Shown here: positions 8,624 through 18,699 of the stretch, one piece after another
Layout of the letters: each line of letters opens with the position of its first letter
How positions within the stretch are numbered: the stretch's first letter is position 1
Origin: Maricaulis maris
GTDB taxonomy: Bacteria; Pseudomonadota; Alphaproteobacteria; Caulobacterales; Maricaulaceae
NCBI RefSeq assembly: GCF_003634045.1
Contig: NZ_RBIM01000002.1
Location: forward strand, 372,001 to 436,000
Direction: 5' to 3'
Length of the DNA: 64,000 nt
Notes under the pieces: generated by a model
Told to the model about the DNA's origin: nothing
The model's input: the letters and a program-made list of their open reading frames with translations, nothing else
Databases searched by the model: none
Made by a program: the position numbers and the translations under genes

Positions 8624-10098
8624 CACCCCACACTCCCCTCAAGGCTCACCTTGAGCAGCGCTTGCGCTTCCACCGCAAATTCCATCGGCAATTGCTGCAA
8701 CACATCACGGACGAAGCCATTCACCAGAAGCGCTGTGGCCGCCTCTTCGCCCAGCCCGCGCTGGCGGGCGTAGAAGAGCTGGTCCTCGGAGAGTTTGGTC
8801 GTCGTGGCCTCGTGCTCGAGCACGGCCTTGGGCGTCTTGCACTCGACATAAGGCACGGTGTGGGCGCCACACTGGTCACCGATCAACAGGCTGTCACACT
8901 GGGTGAAATTGCGCGCGCCCTCAGCCTTGCCGTGCACGGAGACAAGCCCGCGATAGGTCTGGTCGGAACGGCCGGCGGAAATGCCCTTGGAAATGATACG
9001 GCTGGTCGTGCCCTTGCCGAGATGGATCATCTTGGTGCCGGTATCGGCCTGCTGGCGACCATTGGTCACCGCGATCGAATAGAATTCACCGCGCGAATTA
9101 TCGCCGCGAAGGATGCAGGACGGGTATTTCCAGGTGATGGCGGAGCCGGTCTCGACCTGGGTCCAGGAGATCTTGGAATTCTTGCCGCGGCAATCGCCGC
9201 GCTTGGTGACGAAATTATAAACCCCACCCTTGCCGTTCTCATCCCCCGGCCACCAGTTCTGGACGGTGGAGTATTTGATCTCGGCATCGTCCAGCGCGAC
9301 CAGTTCGACCACGGCGGCATGGAGTTGGTTCTCGTCGCGCATCGGCGCCGTACAGCCCTCCAGATAGGACACGTAAGCGCCCTTGTCGGCGATGATCAGC
9401 GTGCGCTCGAACTGTCCGGTGCCTTGCGCATTCATGCGGAAATAGGTCGAGAGCTCCATCGGGCAGCGCACGCCTGGCGGGACATAGACGAAGGAGCCGT
9501 CCGAGAAGACGGCGGTGTTCAGCGTCGCAAAGAAATTGTCCGAGGCCGGCACGACCGAGCCAAGATATTTGCGGACAAGCTCGGGATGCTCGCGCAGGGC
9601 TTCGGAGATCGAGCAGAAGATCACCCCGGCCTTGGCCAACTCGGCCTTGAAGGTCGTGACCACCGACACGCTGTCGAAGACGGCATCAACTGCGACCCGG
9701 TTCTCCGAACCTTTGACGCCCAGCAGGACTTCCTGCTCCTTCAGCGAAATGCCCAGCTTGGCGAAATCGGCGAGGATTTCCTCGGGCACATCGTCAATGC
9801 TGTCATACTTCGCGCCGGCCTTGGGCTCGGCATAGTAGTGAATGTCCTGATAGTCGATCTTCGGATAATCGACCTTGGCCCATTCCGGCTCCTTCATCGC
9901 CTTGAAGCGTTCCAGGGCTTCCAGACGCCATTGCAGCATCCAGTCCGGCTCGCCTTTCTTGGCCGAGATGAGACGCACGGTCTCCTCGTTCAGCCCCTTG
10001 GGAGCGAGGTCCTGTTCGATGTCCGTCGTGAAACCGTACTTGTACTTGTCGGCTTCAAGCTTGCGAACGTCTTCAATGGTTTCCTTGACCGCAGCCAT
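8623..10098 (-). CDS. sufB: Fe-S scaffold protein SufB
   Basis: A 491-residue SufB, the core scaffold on which iron-sulfur clusters are built together with SufC and SufD. Family signatures are clear: [56 protein letters not shown], and the C-terminal [20 protein letters not shown]. The cysteine in [18 protein letters not shown] is at the position implicated in cluster assembly. It begins 17 nt downstream of the desulfurase gene and its stop overlaps the next start. Length and motifs indicate a complete protein. Confidence 0.97.
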   Translation of the reverse strand: MAAVKETIEDVRKLEADKYKYGFTTDIEQDLAPKGLNEETVRLISAKKGEPDWMLQWRLEALERFKAMKEPEWAKVDYPKIDYQDIHYYAEPKAGAKYDSIDDVPEEILADFAKLGISLKEQEVLLGVKGSENRVAVDAVFDSVSVVTTFKAELAKAGVIFCSISEALREHPELVRKYLGSVVPASDNFFATLNTAVFSDGSFVYVPPGVRCPMELSTYFRMNAQGTGQFERTLIIADKGAYVSYLEGCTAPMRDENQLHAAVVELVALDDAEIKYSTVQNWWPGDENGKGGVYNFVTKRGDCRGKNSKISWTQVETGSAITWKYPSCILRGDNSRGEFYSIAVTNGRQQADTGTKMIHLGKGTTSRIISKGISAGRSDQTYRGLVSVHGKAEGARNFTQCDSLLIGDQCGAHTVPYVECKTPKAVLEHEATTTKLSEDQLFYARQRGLGEEAATALLVNGFVRDVLQQLPMEFAVEAQALLKVSLEGSVG

Positions 10099-10115
10099 GA
10101 TATCCTATCGCCTCT

Positions 10116-11264
10116 TCAGGCACTTGCTTTGAGTGTCGGGGAAATGCGCGCCAGAGCCGCCGACCACGCGTCGACGAAGGCGTCTGCATCATCCGGTTTC
10201 GAATTCCAACCCAGGCTTACACGCACAAAGCCCTGCGACGCCGCTTCGGGCAGGCCAAGCGCGGTGCCGACCTTCGAGCCTTTTGACGTGCCCGAGGAAC
10301 AGGCCGAGCCGGCGCTGATCGCAAAACCGGCCAGGTCGAGCGCCATGACCTGGGTCGCGCCGGGCCAGCCCGGCTGGCTCAGGCCGAGCGTGTTGGGCAA
10401 TCGCGGTGCCCCGGCACCGATCTCGATCAGATCCGGCGACACGGCCTTGAGCGCCGCCGCCATGCGATCACGGTGGATTGCCAGCGCCGCGAACGCGCCG
10501 AGCGAGGTGACCGCCTCATCGAGCGCTGTCGCCAGGCCGACAATGCCGGCCACGTTCAAAGTGCCGGCACGGCGGCCCTTTTCCTGGCCACCGCCATGAT
10601 GATGACGGGCCATCGGCGCATTACAGCTCGCCAATAATGCGCCAACACCCTGGGGGCCACCGAACTTGTGGGCCGAAATGGCCATGTAGTCGCAACCCAG
10701 ACCGGCGAAATCGACAGGGATCTTGCCCACCGCCTGGATGGCATCAACGACGCTCAACCCGCCTGCTTCGCGGATCAGTGGCGTTGCCGCGGCAACCGGC
10801 TGGATGGTGCCGATCTCATTGCTCGCCAGCATCATCGCCAAAACGGGCTTGCCGTCAGCCGGGGTCCAGCGTGACAAGCGCTCGACCAGCCAATCGACCT
10901 CGACAACACCTTGCGCATTGACCGGCCAAACCTCGACCGGCAGGCCGCTGGCCCGGGCCGTGGCCGCGACGGCTTCGTGTTCAATCGCAGTGACAATAAT
11001 CCGTCCGATCCCGCCACCGCTGATCGTCGCATGGATTGCCAGGTTGAGCGCCTCGGTGCCACCGGAGGTAAAAACAATGTCTTCGGGACGCGCACACAAT
11101 GCCTTGCCGACCTGACGACGCGCCGTCTCGACCCGCGCCAGGGCCGCTTGGCCATCAGCATGCACCGAGGACGGATTGCCGACACGGGTCATGATATCGG
11201 TCATCGCCGACACGGTGCCGGGCCGGACCGTCGTGGTCGCGTTATGATCAAGATAGGTGCGCAT
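10116..11264 (-). CDS. Cysteine desulfurase, IscS/NifS type
   Basis: A second cysteine desulfurase in the same cluster, of group I. The 382 residues show DHNATTTVRP at the N-terminus, the PLP lysine Lys200 in ISAHKFGGPQG and the catalytic cysteine Cys322 in the longer mobile loop SAGSACSSGTSKGS, the group I feature absent from SufS. It follows iscR by only 5 nt and precedes sufB by 17 nt. This iscR-desulfurase-sufB order is usual in alphaproteobacteria. Its partner could be SufBCD or tRNA thiolation enzymes; the sequence does not decide. Confidence 0.95.
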   Translation of the reverse strand: MRTYLDHNATTTVRPGTVSAMTDIMTRVGNPSSVHADGQAALARVETARRQVGKALCARPEDIVFTSGGTEALNLAIHATISGGGIGRIIVTAIEHEAVAATARASGLPVEVWPVNAQGVVEVDWLVERLSRWTPADGKPVLAMMLASNEIGTIQPVAAATPLIREAGGLSVVDAIQAVGKIPVDFAGLGCDYMAISAHKFGGPQGVGALLASCNAPMARHHHGGGQEKGRRAGTLNVAGIVGLATALDEAVTSLGAFAALAIHRDRMAAALKAVSPDLIEIGAGAPRLPNTLGLSQPGWPGATQVMALDLAGFAISAGSACSSGTSKGSKVGTALGLPEAASQGFVRVSLGWNSKPDDADAFVDAWSAALARISPTLKASA

Positions 11265-11269
11265 GAACT

Positions 11270-11758
11270 CTACTCAGCCGCGTGAATGTCGTCGGCAACA
11301 GCCGCTCTGGCAGGACGCTCGATCCGGCCCATGGCGCCTGACGCCGACCCAAACAGGCGACGCTCGAGTACGTCTTCCAGGGTGACCGAGGACAGGTAGA
11401 GATAGATGTGCCGACCCAGCTCATCCCACAGGTCGTGCGTGATGCAGCGGCGGCCATCGCTGAGACAGCCCTTGGCTTGCGAACAGCGCGTCGCACGCAG
11501 CGGCTCGTCGACGGCGAGGATGATGTCGGAAATCCGGATCTGGCCGGCGCCGCGGCTCAGCCGGTAACCACCGCCAGGTCCGCGAACCGAGGACACAATG
11601 TCCGCGCGGCGCAACTTGGCGAATAATTGCTCAAGATAAGACAGCGAGATTGACTGGCGCGACGCGATGTCACTCAGCGTCACCGGACCGGTGTCAGCGG
11701 CATCCGCCAAGTCGGCCATCGCCATGACGGCATAGCGACCTTTTGTGCTCAGCTTCAT
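11270..11758 (-). CDS. iscR: Rrf2-family iron-sulfur regulator IscR
   Basis: A 162-residue Rrf2-type repressor that senses iron-sulfur status. It has an N-terminal winged helix (MKLSTKGRYAVMAMADLA and the recognition region LSYLEQLFAKLRRADIVSSVRGPGGGYRL) and a complete [2Fe-2S] ligand set: Cys92, Cys98, Cys105 and His108, at almost the same spacing as E. coli IscR. GGAGG lies just before the ATG. As first gene of the cluster it almost certainly autoregulates and controls the downstream suf genes. The tail beyond about 140 is longer and less conserved. Confidence 0.95.
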   Translation of the reverse strand: MKLSTKGRYAVMAMADLADAADTGPVTLSDIASRQSISLSYLEQLFAKLRRADIVSSVRGPGGGYRLSRGAGQIRISDIILAVDEPLRATRCSQAKGCLSDGRRCITHDLWDELGRHIYLYLSSVTLEDVLERRLFGSASGAMGRIERPARAAVADDIHAAE

Positions 11759-11857
11759 GCGTTTACCTCCTTAAACACTCGCATCCGGCAGGCCGATCAT
11801 GCTAAGACCCGCCTTTCCGGAAGGGGGGCTGACCTCGATGCGAGGGACGCACGTCCA

Positions 11858-11884
11858 ATATCCGAGTGAATTAGTCAAGAATAT
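11858..11884. promoter_or_regulatory. Candidate IscR operator upstream of iscR
   Basis: An imperfect inverted repeat bounded by ATAT on both sides, with TTGACTAATTCACTC readable on the minus strand (centre near 11871), about 110 nt upstream of the iscR ATG. Its shape resembles the alphaproteobacterial IscR/Rrf2 sites I remember, and its place between iscR and the divergent hydrolase gene fits autoregulation. This is inference from position and symmetry, not a motif scan. Confidence 0.35.
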
Positions 11885-11968
11885 GGGCGCGCTTTTGTGC
11901 ACTTGCAACGGGCGAAATGCCGCATATTCACCAGACACAGACTTAGAGACCCAAAAAGGCGAGACTGA

Positions 11969-12652
11969 ATGCCTGATGTGATCATTCCCGGCCCGGCCGG
12001 CCGGCTTGAAGGGCGCTATAGCCCGAGCGAAGATCCTACCGCTCCGATTGCCCTGATTTTGCATGCCCATCCGCTGGGCGGCGGGCATATGGAAAACCCG
12101 TCCGTGGACATGATGTATGACGTGTTCCGCAAGCGCGGTTTCGCGACCCTACGGTTCAATTTCCGCGGCGTCGGGCGCTCCCAGGGCAGCTATGACCAGG
12201 GGCTTGGCGAACTCTCGGACGCCGCCACTGTTCTCGACTGGGTCCAGGGCTATAACCAAGGTGCGCGCTTTTGCTGGGTCGCCGGGCATTCCTTCGGTGC
12301 CTGGGTCGGCATGCAGCTTCTGATGCGCCGCCCGGAGATTGCCGGCTTCGTCTCGGTCGCCCCGCCGACCAACATGTATGACTTCACCTTCCTGGCGCCC
12401 TGCCCGGCTTCCGGCATCATCGTGCACGGCGCGGCCGACAAGATCGTGCCGCCGGATGATGTCGAACGCGTGATGTCGAAAGTCCGTGTCCAGAAGGGTA
12501 TCGAGATCACAACGGAGGTCGTGCCGGACGCCAATCACCTCTTCTCCGAACATCTCGACGTGCTGGAAAAGCATATCGAAACCTATCTCGAAAGCCGGCT
12601 GCCGCTGGTCGAGAAGGAGCGTTCGGAACGCACGATCACCGGCAAACGCTGA
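11969..12652 (+). CDS. Alpha/beta hydrolase (dienelactone-hydrolase-like)
   Basis: A 227-residue cytosolic alpha/beta hydrolase. The nucleophile elbow is GHSFG, the acid is likely Asp in HGAADKIVPPDD and the base His in DANHLFSEH, giving a complete Ser-Asp-His triad. HAHPLGGGHMENP is the oxyanion-side motif found in the COG2945 group of small conserved hydrolases. It is divergent from iscR and followed by a strong terminator, so it is monocistronic. The natural substrate is unknown; esterase activity is the safe prediction. Confidence 0.88.
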   Translation: MPDVIIPGPAGRLEGRYSPSEDPTAPIALILHAHPLGGGHMENPSVDMMYDVFRKRGFATLRFNFRGVGRSQGSYDQGLGELSDAATVLDWVQGYNQGARFCWVAGHSFGAWVGMQLLMRRPEIAGFVSVAPPTNMYDFTFLAPCPASGIIVHGAADKIVPPDDVERVMSKVRVQKGIEITTEVVPDANHLFSEHLDVLEKHIETYLESRLPLVEKERSERTITGKR

Positions 12653-12675
12653 GCGTGACAGCGCCCTGATTGAAC

Positions 12676-12705
12676 AAAGCCCCGGCCGATCGGTCGGGGC
12701 TTTTT
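12676..12705 (+). terminator. Rho-independent terminator after the hydrolase gene
   Basis: Stem AAAGCCCCG (12676-12684) with CGGGGCTTT (12695-12703), extended by three inner pairs around a GATC loop, then a T run to 12705. The A tract on the other side may let it also serve the convergent anmK gene. Confidence 0.88.
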
Positions 12706-12714
12706 CATTGCCCC

Positions 12715-13818
12715 CTAGGGGTCGGCGCGCCGGCCGCCGCAGACCGGCTCGCTGGCACCGGTCGTTGAGGGCAGGCTTGTCGGCAGACCGGAATCAACGC
12801 GCGCGGCCAGCCAGGCAAAAGCCTCGGCTTCCAGCAGGTCTCCCCGCCAGCCCACAGCTTCCACCGGCTCCTGCACCAGGCCGGTCGCCTCACCGAGCGC
12901 CGCCATCAAGACCGGATTGTGACGACCTCCCCCGGTGACCAGAACACGTTCGGGTCGGCCCAGAGCGGCAATCGCGTCGGCAACAGTCCGTGCCGTAAAC
13001 GCAGTGAGGGTCGCGGCGCCGTCTTCGGCAGCAAGGTCAAGCACCGGGTCGAGCGTAAAATCCCAGCGGTCGAGCGATTTCGGCGGTTTCAGCGCGAAGA
13101 AGGGATGCGTCATCAGGACGTCGAGCGCTGCCTGATCGATCAGGCCCCGCGCCGCCAGCTTGCCGCCATGATCATAAGCCTGTCCGACCATGCGATGACA
13201 CCAGGCGTCGATCAGGCCGTTGGCCGGTCCGGTGTCGAACGCGACGGGATCCGCATCAGGCGCGAGCCAGGTCACATTGGCGACGCCGCCCAGATTGAGC
13301 ACGGCGAGCGGCCGTGTCAGCCCTGACTGGCGCGCCAGTGCATCATGATAGAGCGTGGCCAGAGGCGCACCCTGTCCGCCCTTGACCATGTCGGCGGAGC
13401 GGAAATCATGGATCACCGAGATGCCGGTGGCCCGCGCCAAAGCCGGACCATCGCCGATCTGCAGCGTCTGACCGTTGGCGCCGGCGGCCGGCGCCTTGTG
13501 AAGCACGGTCTGGCCGTGAAAGCCGAGCAGATCGATATCCGCTGCCGCCAGGCCAGCGGCATCCAATACCCGCTGGACGGCGAGACTATGGCGCAGGGTC
13601 AGAACGCGTTCGGCGGCACCGAAATCCGGCCTGGGACCAACAAATCCCCACGCCAACGCGCGATCAACCGCGTCCTGCAGGATAGCCCGGTCATTGTCGG
13701 AATAGGCCTGGGTTTCGCCGGGGCCGAAACGGGCGATCCGGTCGCCATCCGTCTCGATCAGGGCGGCGTCGATTCCGTCGAGCGAGGTCCCGCTCATCAA
13801 GCCGATGATCCGTTTCAT
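12715..13818 (-). CDS. anmK: Anhydro-N-acetylmuramic acid kinase
   Basis: A 367-residue kinase that phosphorylates and opens 1,6-anhydro-MurNAc released during cell-wall turnover, giving MurNAc-6-phosphate. The N-terminal [17 protein letters not shown] phosphate loop, [12 protein letters not shown], the GDGPALA segment, the [12 protein letters not shown] motif, [11 protein letters not shown] and the C-terminal [11 protein letters not shown] are all present. The length is normal. It is divergent from tyrS (63-nt gap). It fits the several murein enzymes in this window but is not in an operon with them. No MurQ etherase gene is nearby. Confidence 0.96.
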   Translation of the reverse strand: MKRIIGLMSGTSLDGIDAALIETDGDRIARFGPGETQAYSDNDRAILQDAVDRALAWGFVGPRPDFGAAERVLTLRHSLAVQRVLDAAGLAAADIDLLGFHGQTVLHKAPAAGANGQTLQIGDGPALARATGISVIHDFRSADMVKGGQGAPLATLYHDALARQSGLTRPLAVLNLGGVANVTWLAPDADPVAFDTGPANGLIDAWCHRMVGQAYDHGGKLAARGLIDQAALDVLMTHPFFALKPPKSLDRWDFTLDPVLDLAAEDGAATLTAFTARTVADAIAALGRPERVLVTGGGRHNPVLMAALGEATGLVQEPVEAVGWRGDLLEAEAFAWLAARVDSGLPTSLPSTTGASEPVCGGRRADP

Positions 13819-13881
13819 GCAAGCCCCCTCTTTTCCCGGCGCTCCAGTCGACCTAGAAGCGTCCTATCAGGAGACATCTTC

Positions 13882-15129
13882 ATGAGTGATTACAAGTCCC
13901 AGCTGGTGCGCGATCTCGTTGAACGCGGCTATCTCAACCAGGCCACCGACATTGACGGTCTCGACAAGGCCGCCAGCGAAGGCGTGGTGACGGGCTATAT
14001 CGGCTTTGACGCGACGGCAACCAGCCTGCATGTCGGCTCACTCGTGCAGATCATGATGTTGCGCCGCATCCAGCAGGCCGGCCACAAGCCGATCATCCTG
14101 ATGGGCGGCGGCACCACCAAGATCGGCGACCCGTCGGGCAAGGACAAGTCGCGCTCCATGCTCACCGACGAGGCCATCAACACCAATATCGACGGCATCC
14201 TGCAGGCCTTCCGGCCGCTGGTGCAGATCGGCGATGGCCCGACCGATGCCGTGCTGGTCAATAATGACGAATGGCTGTCGGAGTTCGGCTATATCGACTT
14301 CCTGCGCAAATTCGGGCCGCATTTCACCATCAACCGGATGATGACCTTTGACTCGGTCAAGCTGCGCCTCGACCGCGAACAGCCGCTCACCTTTCTGGAA
14401 TTCAACTACATGCTGCTGCAGGCGGTCGATTTCCTCGAACTGAACCGGCGCTATGGCTGTACGCTGCAGCTCGGCGGCGGCGATCAGTGGGGCAATATCA
14501 TCAATGGCGTCGAACTGTGCCGCCGGGTCGACCAGAAAGAGGTCTACGGCTTCACCACGCCGCTGATCACCACCGCCTCCGGCGCCAAGATGGGCAAGAC
14601 GGCAGACGGCGCGGTCTGGCTCAATGCCGATATGCTCAGCGCCTATGAGTACTGGCAGTTCTGGCGCAATACCGAAGATGCCGATGTCGGTCGCTTCCTG
14701 CGCCTGTTCACCGATCTGCCGCTGGACGAAATCGCCGATCTGGAAGCGCTCGAAGGAGCCCGGATCAATGATGCCAAAGTCCGTCTCGCCAATGAGGCAA
14801 CGGCCCTGCTGCACGGTGTGGACGCGTCGCGCGCTGCCGAGGAGACAGCCCGCCAGACCTTCGCCCAGGGCGGCGTCGGCGCGGCACTACCGACGATCGA
14901 GTTCGGCGGACTGGACAGCGGCGACGTCTTGTTGATCAGCCTGTTCATCGCCGCCGAGCTGGCATCGTCGAACGGAGAAATGCGCCGCCACATCAAGGCC
15001 GGTGCGGCCAAGGTCAATGACAAGCCGCTGACCGACCCGTTCGCCAAGGCCAGCTCTGCCGATCTGGTCGATGGCGCCATCAAGCTGTCGATCGGGAAAA
15101 AGCGCCACGCCCTCGCCAAGCCAGCCTGA
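13882..15129 (+). CDS. tyrS: Tyrosyl-tRNA synthetase
   Basis: Class Ic aminoacyl-tRNA synthetase of 415 residues. The start at 13882 is supported by AGGAG 8 nt upstream. The HIGH-like motif is HVGS in SLHVGSLVQ, the KMSKS-like motif is KMGKT in [11 protein letters not shown], and the tyrosine-pocket segment [12 protein letters not shown] is intact. The C-terminal S4 RNA-binding domain includes [17 protein letters not shown]. Everything indicates a functional single-copy housekeeping enzyme. Confidence 0.97.
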   Translation: MSDYKSQLVRDLVERGYLNQATDIDGLDKAASEGVVTGYIGFDATATSLHVGSLVQIMMLRRIQQAGHKPIILMGGGTTKIGDPSGKDKSRSMLTDEAINTNIDGILQAFRPLVQIGDGPTDAVLVNNDEWLSEFGYIDFLRKFGPHFTINRMMTFDSVKLRLDREQPLTFLEFNYMLLQAVDFLELNRRYGCTLQLGGGDQWGNIINGVELCRRVDQKEVYGFTTPLITTASGAKMGKTADGAVWLNADMLSAYEYWQFWRNTEDADVGRFLRLFTDLPLDEIADLEALEGARINDAKVRLANEATALLHGVDASRAAEETARQTFAQGGVGAALPTIEFGGLDSGDVLLISLFIAAELASSNGEMRRHIKAGAAKVNDKPLTDPFAKASSADLVDGAIKLSIGKKRHALAKPA

Positions 15130-15134
15130 CGGGA

Positions 15135-18100
15135 TCAGTTCTCGCCGGAATCTGTGTCGGGATCAGGGTCGGGGTCAGCGGATTCGGATCCAGACTCCGG
15201 TTCGACGGGTGCGGCCTCGTCCTCACGGGCACGGTCACGCGCCGCGCGCTCAGCCGCCGTGCCTTCGAACATGCGCCGCAACACACCCGGTGCCAGCGCC
15301 GAGAGCGGATTGGCGAAGACGGTCAGACTGTCGAACGGGCCTTCCACCGAATAGGTGATGCCGATCACCCCCTCGCCCGGCCGCGACACCAGCACCTCGC
15401 CGATGATCGGCAAGCCACCGAACAGGGAATTGATCACGTAGGACGGGGCGAGATTGCCATCGATGGCGGCATGACTGTCGGCAAAGTCGATGGTGCCCGC
15501 CCCGGTCACGCCCAGCGCACTGCCGCGGGCCCGCCCCTCGCCGATGGTCAGCAGCCCGTCTTCATAGGCGATATCGGCATCAACCGCGTCAAAGCTGATC
15601 CCCTCGCCATTGAGCAAGGCGCCAAGGCCCTGGAAGGAGCCGGCCGCCAGAATGCGGGCGAGCACAGGAACCTGGACCAGGGTCAGGTCACGCACTTCAA
15701 CGCGCGCCGTCAGCGGTCCTTCCGTACCCAGTGGCGGCGCACTGCCGAGCACCGAGACCTGACCACCGAGGGCATAACCCTCAATGCCAAGCAGGGCTGA
15801 TATCCGTTCCAGCGATTGCGCCTCGATGCGGAAATCACGCGGACCGCCGGCCTCGCTCGCGCCAAAGGAGGCCTGGAAGGGCCCATCCATCGCATTGCCT
15901 GATACGGACACCGCCCGGATACCGGCGGCTTCGCTACGCCAGATCAGGTTGAACTGATCGAGCACGCTCTGTTCGGACAGGATGAGGCGTCCGACATCGA
16001 CCTGCAACGACAGCGGCAGAGTGATCCCGCCTTCACCGCCAAGCGAGGTGATGTGCGGCATGATCGAGCTGATATCGGCATACTGTCCCGCCAGACGCAC
16101 CCGCAGCGCTTGCTCGGCGTCGAGGGCCGGCGTGACCTGTCCGGTCAAGTCCATCAGCCCTTCGACGAAAAGCCGGTCCACCGTGACATTTTCCAGCCCG
16201 CCGGCCGCACCAATCAAGGCTGATGCTTCCAACCCCGCGCCGGCCGCAGCAAGCCGGATGGCACCAAGTTCATAACCCCCAACATCCCGACGGACGAGAT
16301 TGAGCGAGGCGCTGCCCGGCGCGCCCGCCTCCTTCGCCCACAATCCACCCGGCGCCTCGATCAGCGCGTCAACCAGATCGGCCTCGATAGCGACCGAGCG
16401 AAAGTCGAGCCCGTCCGACACCGCCTCGGCAGCGATCCGGATCGAGCCGTCGAAATAACGGCGCGCCGGCATGTTGAACCGGTCCAGCGTGCGGGCATTG
16501 ATGACCGCTTCCAGTCCGATCCGGGTCGACGCCTCGCCATCAGCCAGGCCGAATGTCTCACGCCAATCGATCTGCACGGGCGCGTCGAAAAGTCGGGCCG
16601 TGCCGGATGCCTGCAACCCGTCCTGGTCGGCGGAAATATCGACCTCGCCGCCGCTGATCGCATAATCGGTTCCGGGAATATCGAGCGAGGCATTCGAGAA
16701 ATGCCCGGTGATGACAAAGGGAATGTCCTCCGGCGCGACCTCGGTCAGCATGGCGCGACTGATCTCGAACCGCATCTCGCCATCGCCGCCGATTTGCGCC
16801 GGATCGAGCCCGTAATCTGAAACGAGGTAGAGCGGCTCCTCGTCAATCAGCGCCAATATGTCCGAGCCCCGGCCACGTGCCACACCGCCATAGCGCGCCA
16901 TGGCACCTTTCGGGTTGAGGCGCGGCAGGTCGACAAAGCCCTCGCTGATCACAAGATCCCCGATCCGGCCACGATCCATCTGCACTTCGAAGGAATTGCC
17001 GTGCAGAGTCGCCGAGCCGCGCCCCTCAGTGATCGGCGTCATTGTCGAAATGTAGCGGACATGCGCGTCCTCAAAATCGAAACTCAAACGCATGCGGTCG
17101 TCGTCGAGCCGCCCCTCGTCAATTGCCGAGGCCGGCAGATCGAGGAAGAAGCGGGCGTTGAAAAACCGCCCGCCCAGAATGCCTTCGCTGACCCAGGTCC
17201 GACCGCCATCCGCGAGTTCGACCGGCCAATAAGCGAGCACAGTCTGAGGTTGGATATCGCCGGTGATCGGCCCTTCCAGCTGCATGTTGGGCAGCCAGCT
17301 GCCATCCGGGCGCTGCTCCAGCTGCAAACCACCGCTGAGTTCGGCCCGAATGGTGTCGATCTCGAGATCGAGATGGTCGAACATCACCGCAAACTCATCA
17401 AGGCGGATTTCCCCGGACGCGGCCAGGAGCTCCCATGTCGGCACTCGTTCGAAAACGGGCCCGATATCGACAAAGCCCTCTCCGATAGCCAGATCAAACC
17501 GCGCCCGAGTCGGCAACACGCCTTCATAATCACCGATATCGGTCAGCTGCCCTTCAATCGAAGCGGCAAAAAGGTCTGAGCGGACCCGGCCGGAATGCAG
17601 CGTCAGCTCGCGCAGGACCGGATCGAAACTGGCATAGAGATTGGCGCCTTCAAACGCATGCATCTCGCCATCGACCAGTATCCCGCCTTCGCCAATATCC
17701 AACTGCAACGAGGCCGTGCGTATCCCGCTGTCGCGGGTCGCATCGATCACCAGGTTCAGATCGATCGGGGCGTCCAGCGCCCGCAGTGCGGAAGCGGGAC
17801 CGGTGTCCGGCAGGATACCGGCCGGGGACAATCCCTCAAAGCTGGCCTCCAGCAACAGGCTTTCAAGATTATTGCCGGCCCGCAATCGTAGCGCCACTGG
17901 CGCAAACCCCGATGGCGTCGCCAATTGCCCGTCGATCTCGGCCAGTATCCGGTTATCGTCGCGGTCGAAGACGACCCCGGCCGAATCGACAAACCAGGCC
18001 AGACCCACAACGTCATCAACCACGCGCACTGCGGCATTCGACACATTGACCCGCCGCAAGCGACCCAGTTGCGCCGGCGCTTCCGGTCCGGACAGGATTT

Positions 18101-18596
18101 CAAACAGGGAGGCGCTGTCATCGCCGCCGCGCGCCGGTTGCCGCGCCGTCGCCGCCACCCGTTCAACACCGCCGAGTCCCGCCCCCACCGCGCCGTCGGC
18201 GCGACGCACGACGGACACCGACCCGCCATCAATTGTCAGCTCAATCGGTTCAACCCGGCCGAAGATCAAGGCATCGGCCGCCAGTCCCGCTTCGATACGC
18301 GGCGCCCGGCTGACCACCTCACCGGACGCTTCCGCCACGGTCACATCCGTCGCGACCAGCACAATGGTACGCGACGACGGTTCAAATCGCGCCTGCAGCG
18401 CTCCCAACGCCACGACCTCGCCTTCAAAGGCGCTGGCCAGCATGGCCTGGGCATCCTCACGCAGGAATTCCAATTCGACCGGACCTGATGACAGGCGCCA
18501 CAGCACGAATCCGATCGCGAAAATGCTCAGGGCCAGCAGCGCCGCCACGGCTTCGAGCAGGTAGATCAACGTCCATTTGACGGATTTGCGCAGCAT
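15135..18596 (-). CDS. Large AsmA/YhdP-like (DUF3971) envelope protein
   Basis: A 1153-residue protein with one N-terminal membrane segment (about 10-34, LIYLLEAVAALLALSIFAIGF) and a very long periplasmic part made of repeating beta strands. This is the architecture of YhdP/AsmA-family proteins, thought to form hydrophobic grooves carrying phospholipids between inner and outer membranes. A DUF3971-type middle region and an AsmA-like C-terminal region (around GRARGSALGVTGAGTIDFAD) are recognisable. The extreme C-terminus is acidic and disordered, with Asp-Pro repeats. It is convergent with tyrS (5-nt gap) and divergent from the peroxiredoxin gene. The family call is firm; the lipid-transport role is by homology. 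Confidence 0.85.
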   Translation of the reverse strand: MLRKSVKWTLIYLLEAVAALLALSIFAIGFVLWRLSSGPVELEFLREDAQAMLASAFEGEVVALGALQARFEPSSRTIVLVATDVTVAEASGEVVSRAPRIEAGLAADALIFGRVEPIELTIDGGSVSVVRRADGAVGAGLGGVERVAATARQPARGGDDSASLFEILSGPEAPAQLGRLRRVNVSNAAVRVVDDVVGLAWFVDSAGVVFDRDDNRILAEIDGQLATPSGFAPVALRLRAGNNLESLLLEASFEGLSPAGILPDTGPASALRALDAPIDLNLVIDATRDSGIRTASLQLDIGEGGILVDGEMHAFEGANLYASFDPVLRELTLHSGRVRSDLFAASIEGQLTDIGDYEGVLPTRARFDLAIGEGFVDIGPVFERVPTWELLAASGEIRLDEFAVMFDHLDLEIDTIRAELSGGLQLEQRPDGSWLPNMQLEGPITGDIQPQTVLAYWPVELADGGRTWVSEGILGGRFFNARFFLDLPASAIDEGRLDDDRMRLSFDFEDAHVRYISTMTPITEGRGSATLHGNSFEVQMDRGRIGDLVISEGFVDLPRLNPKGAMARYGGVARGRGSDILALIDEEPLYLVSDYGLDPAQIGGDGEMRFEISRAMLTEVAPEDIPFVITGHFSNASLDIPGTDYAISGGEVDISADQDGLQASGTARLFDAPVQIDWRETFGLADGEASTRIGLEAVINARTLDRFNMPARRYFDGSIRIAAEAVSDGLDFRSVAIEADLVDALIEAPGGLWAKEAGAPGSASLNLVRRDVGGYELGAIRLAAAGAGLEASALIGAAGGLENVTVDRLFVEGLMDLTGQVTPALDAEQALRVRLAGQYADISSIMPHITSLGGEGGITLPLSLQVDVGRLILSEQSVLDQFNLIWRSEAAGIRAVSVSGNAMDGPFQASFGASEAGGPRDFRIEAQSLERISALLGIEGYALGGQVSVLGSAPPLGTEGPLTARVEVRDLTLVQVPVLARILAAGSFQGLGALLNGEGISFDAVDADIAYEDGLLTIGEGRARGSALGVTGAGTIDFADSHAAIDGNLAPSYVINSLFGGLPIIGEVLVSRPGEGVIGITYSVEGPFDSLTVFANPLSALAPGVLRRMFEGTAAERAARDRAREDEAAPVEPESGSESADPDPDPDTDSGEN

Positions 18597-18699
18597 TCAG
18601 ACCGGCCTTCCCGCAGTCCGCACACTGGACGTGGCGGCCCGGAACCGCACATTACACGGCAAGACAAGCCATGCAGGCGAAACCAGACAGGGAAATGAC

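Noticed and set aside
8662-10599. Plus-strand frame of 645 codons opposite sufB and the desulfurase
   Set aside because: Antisense artefact of GC-rich codon usage.
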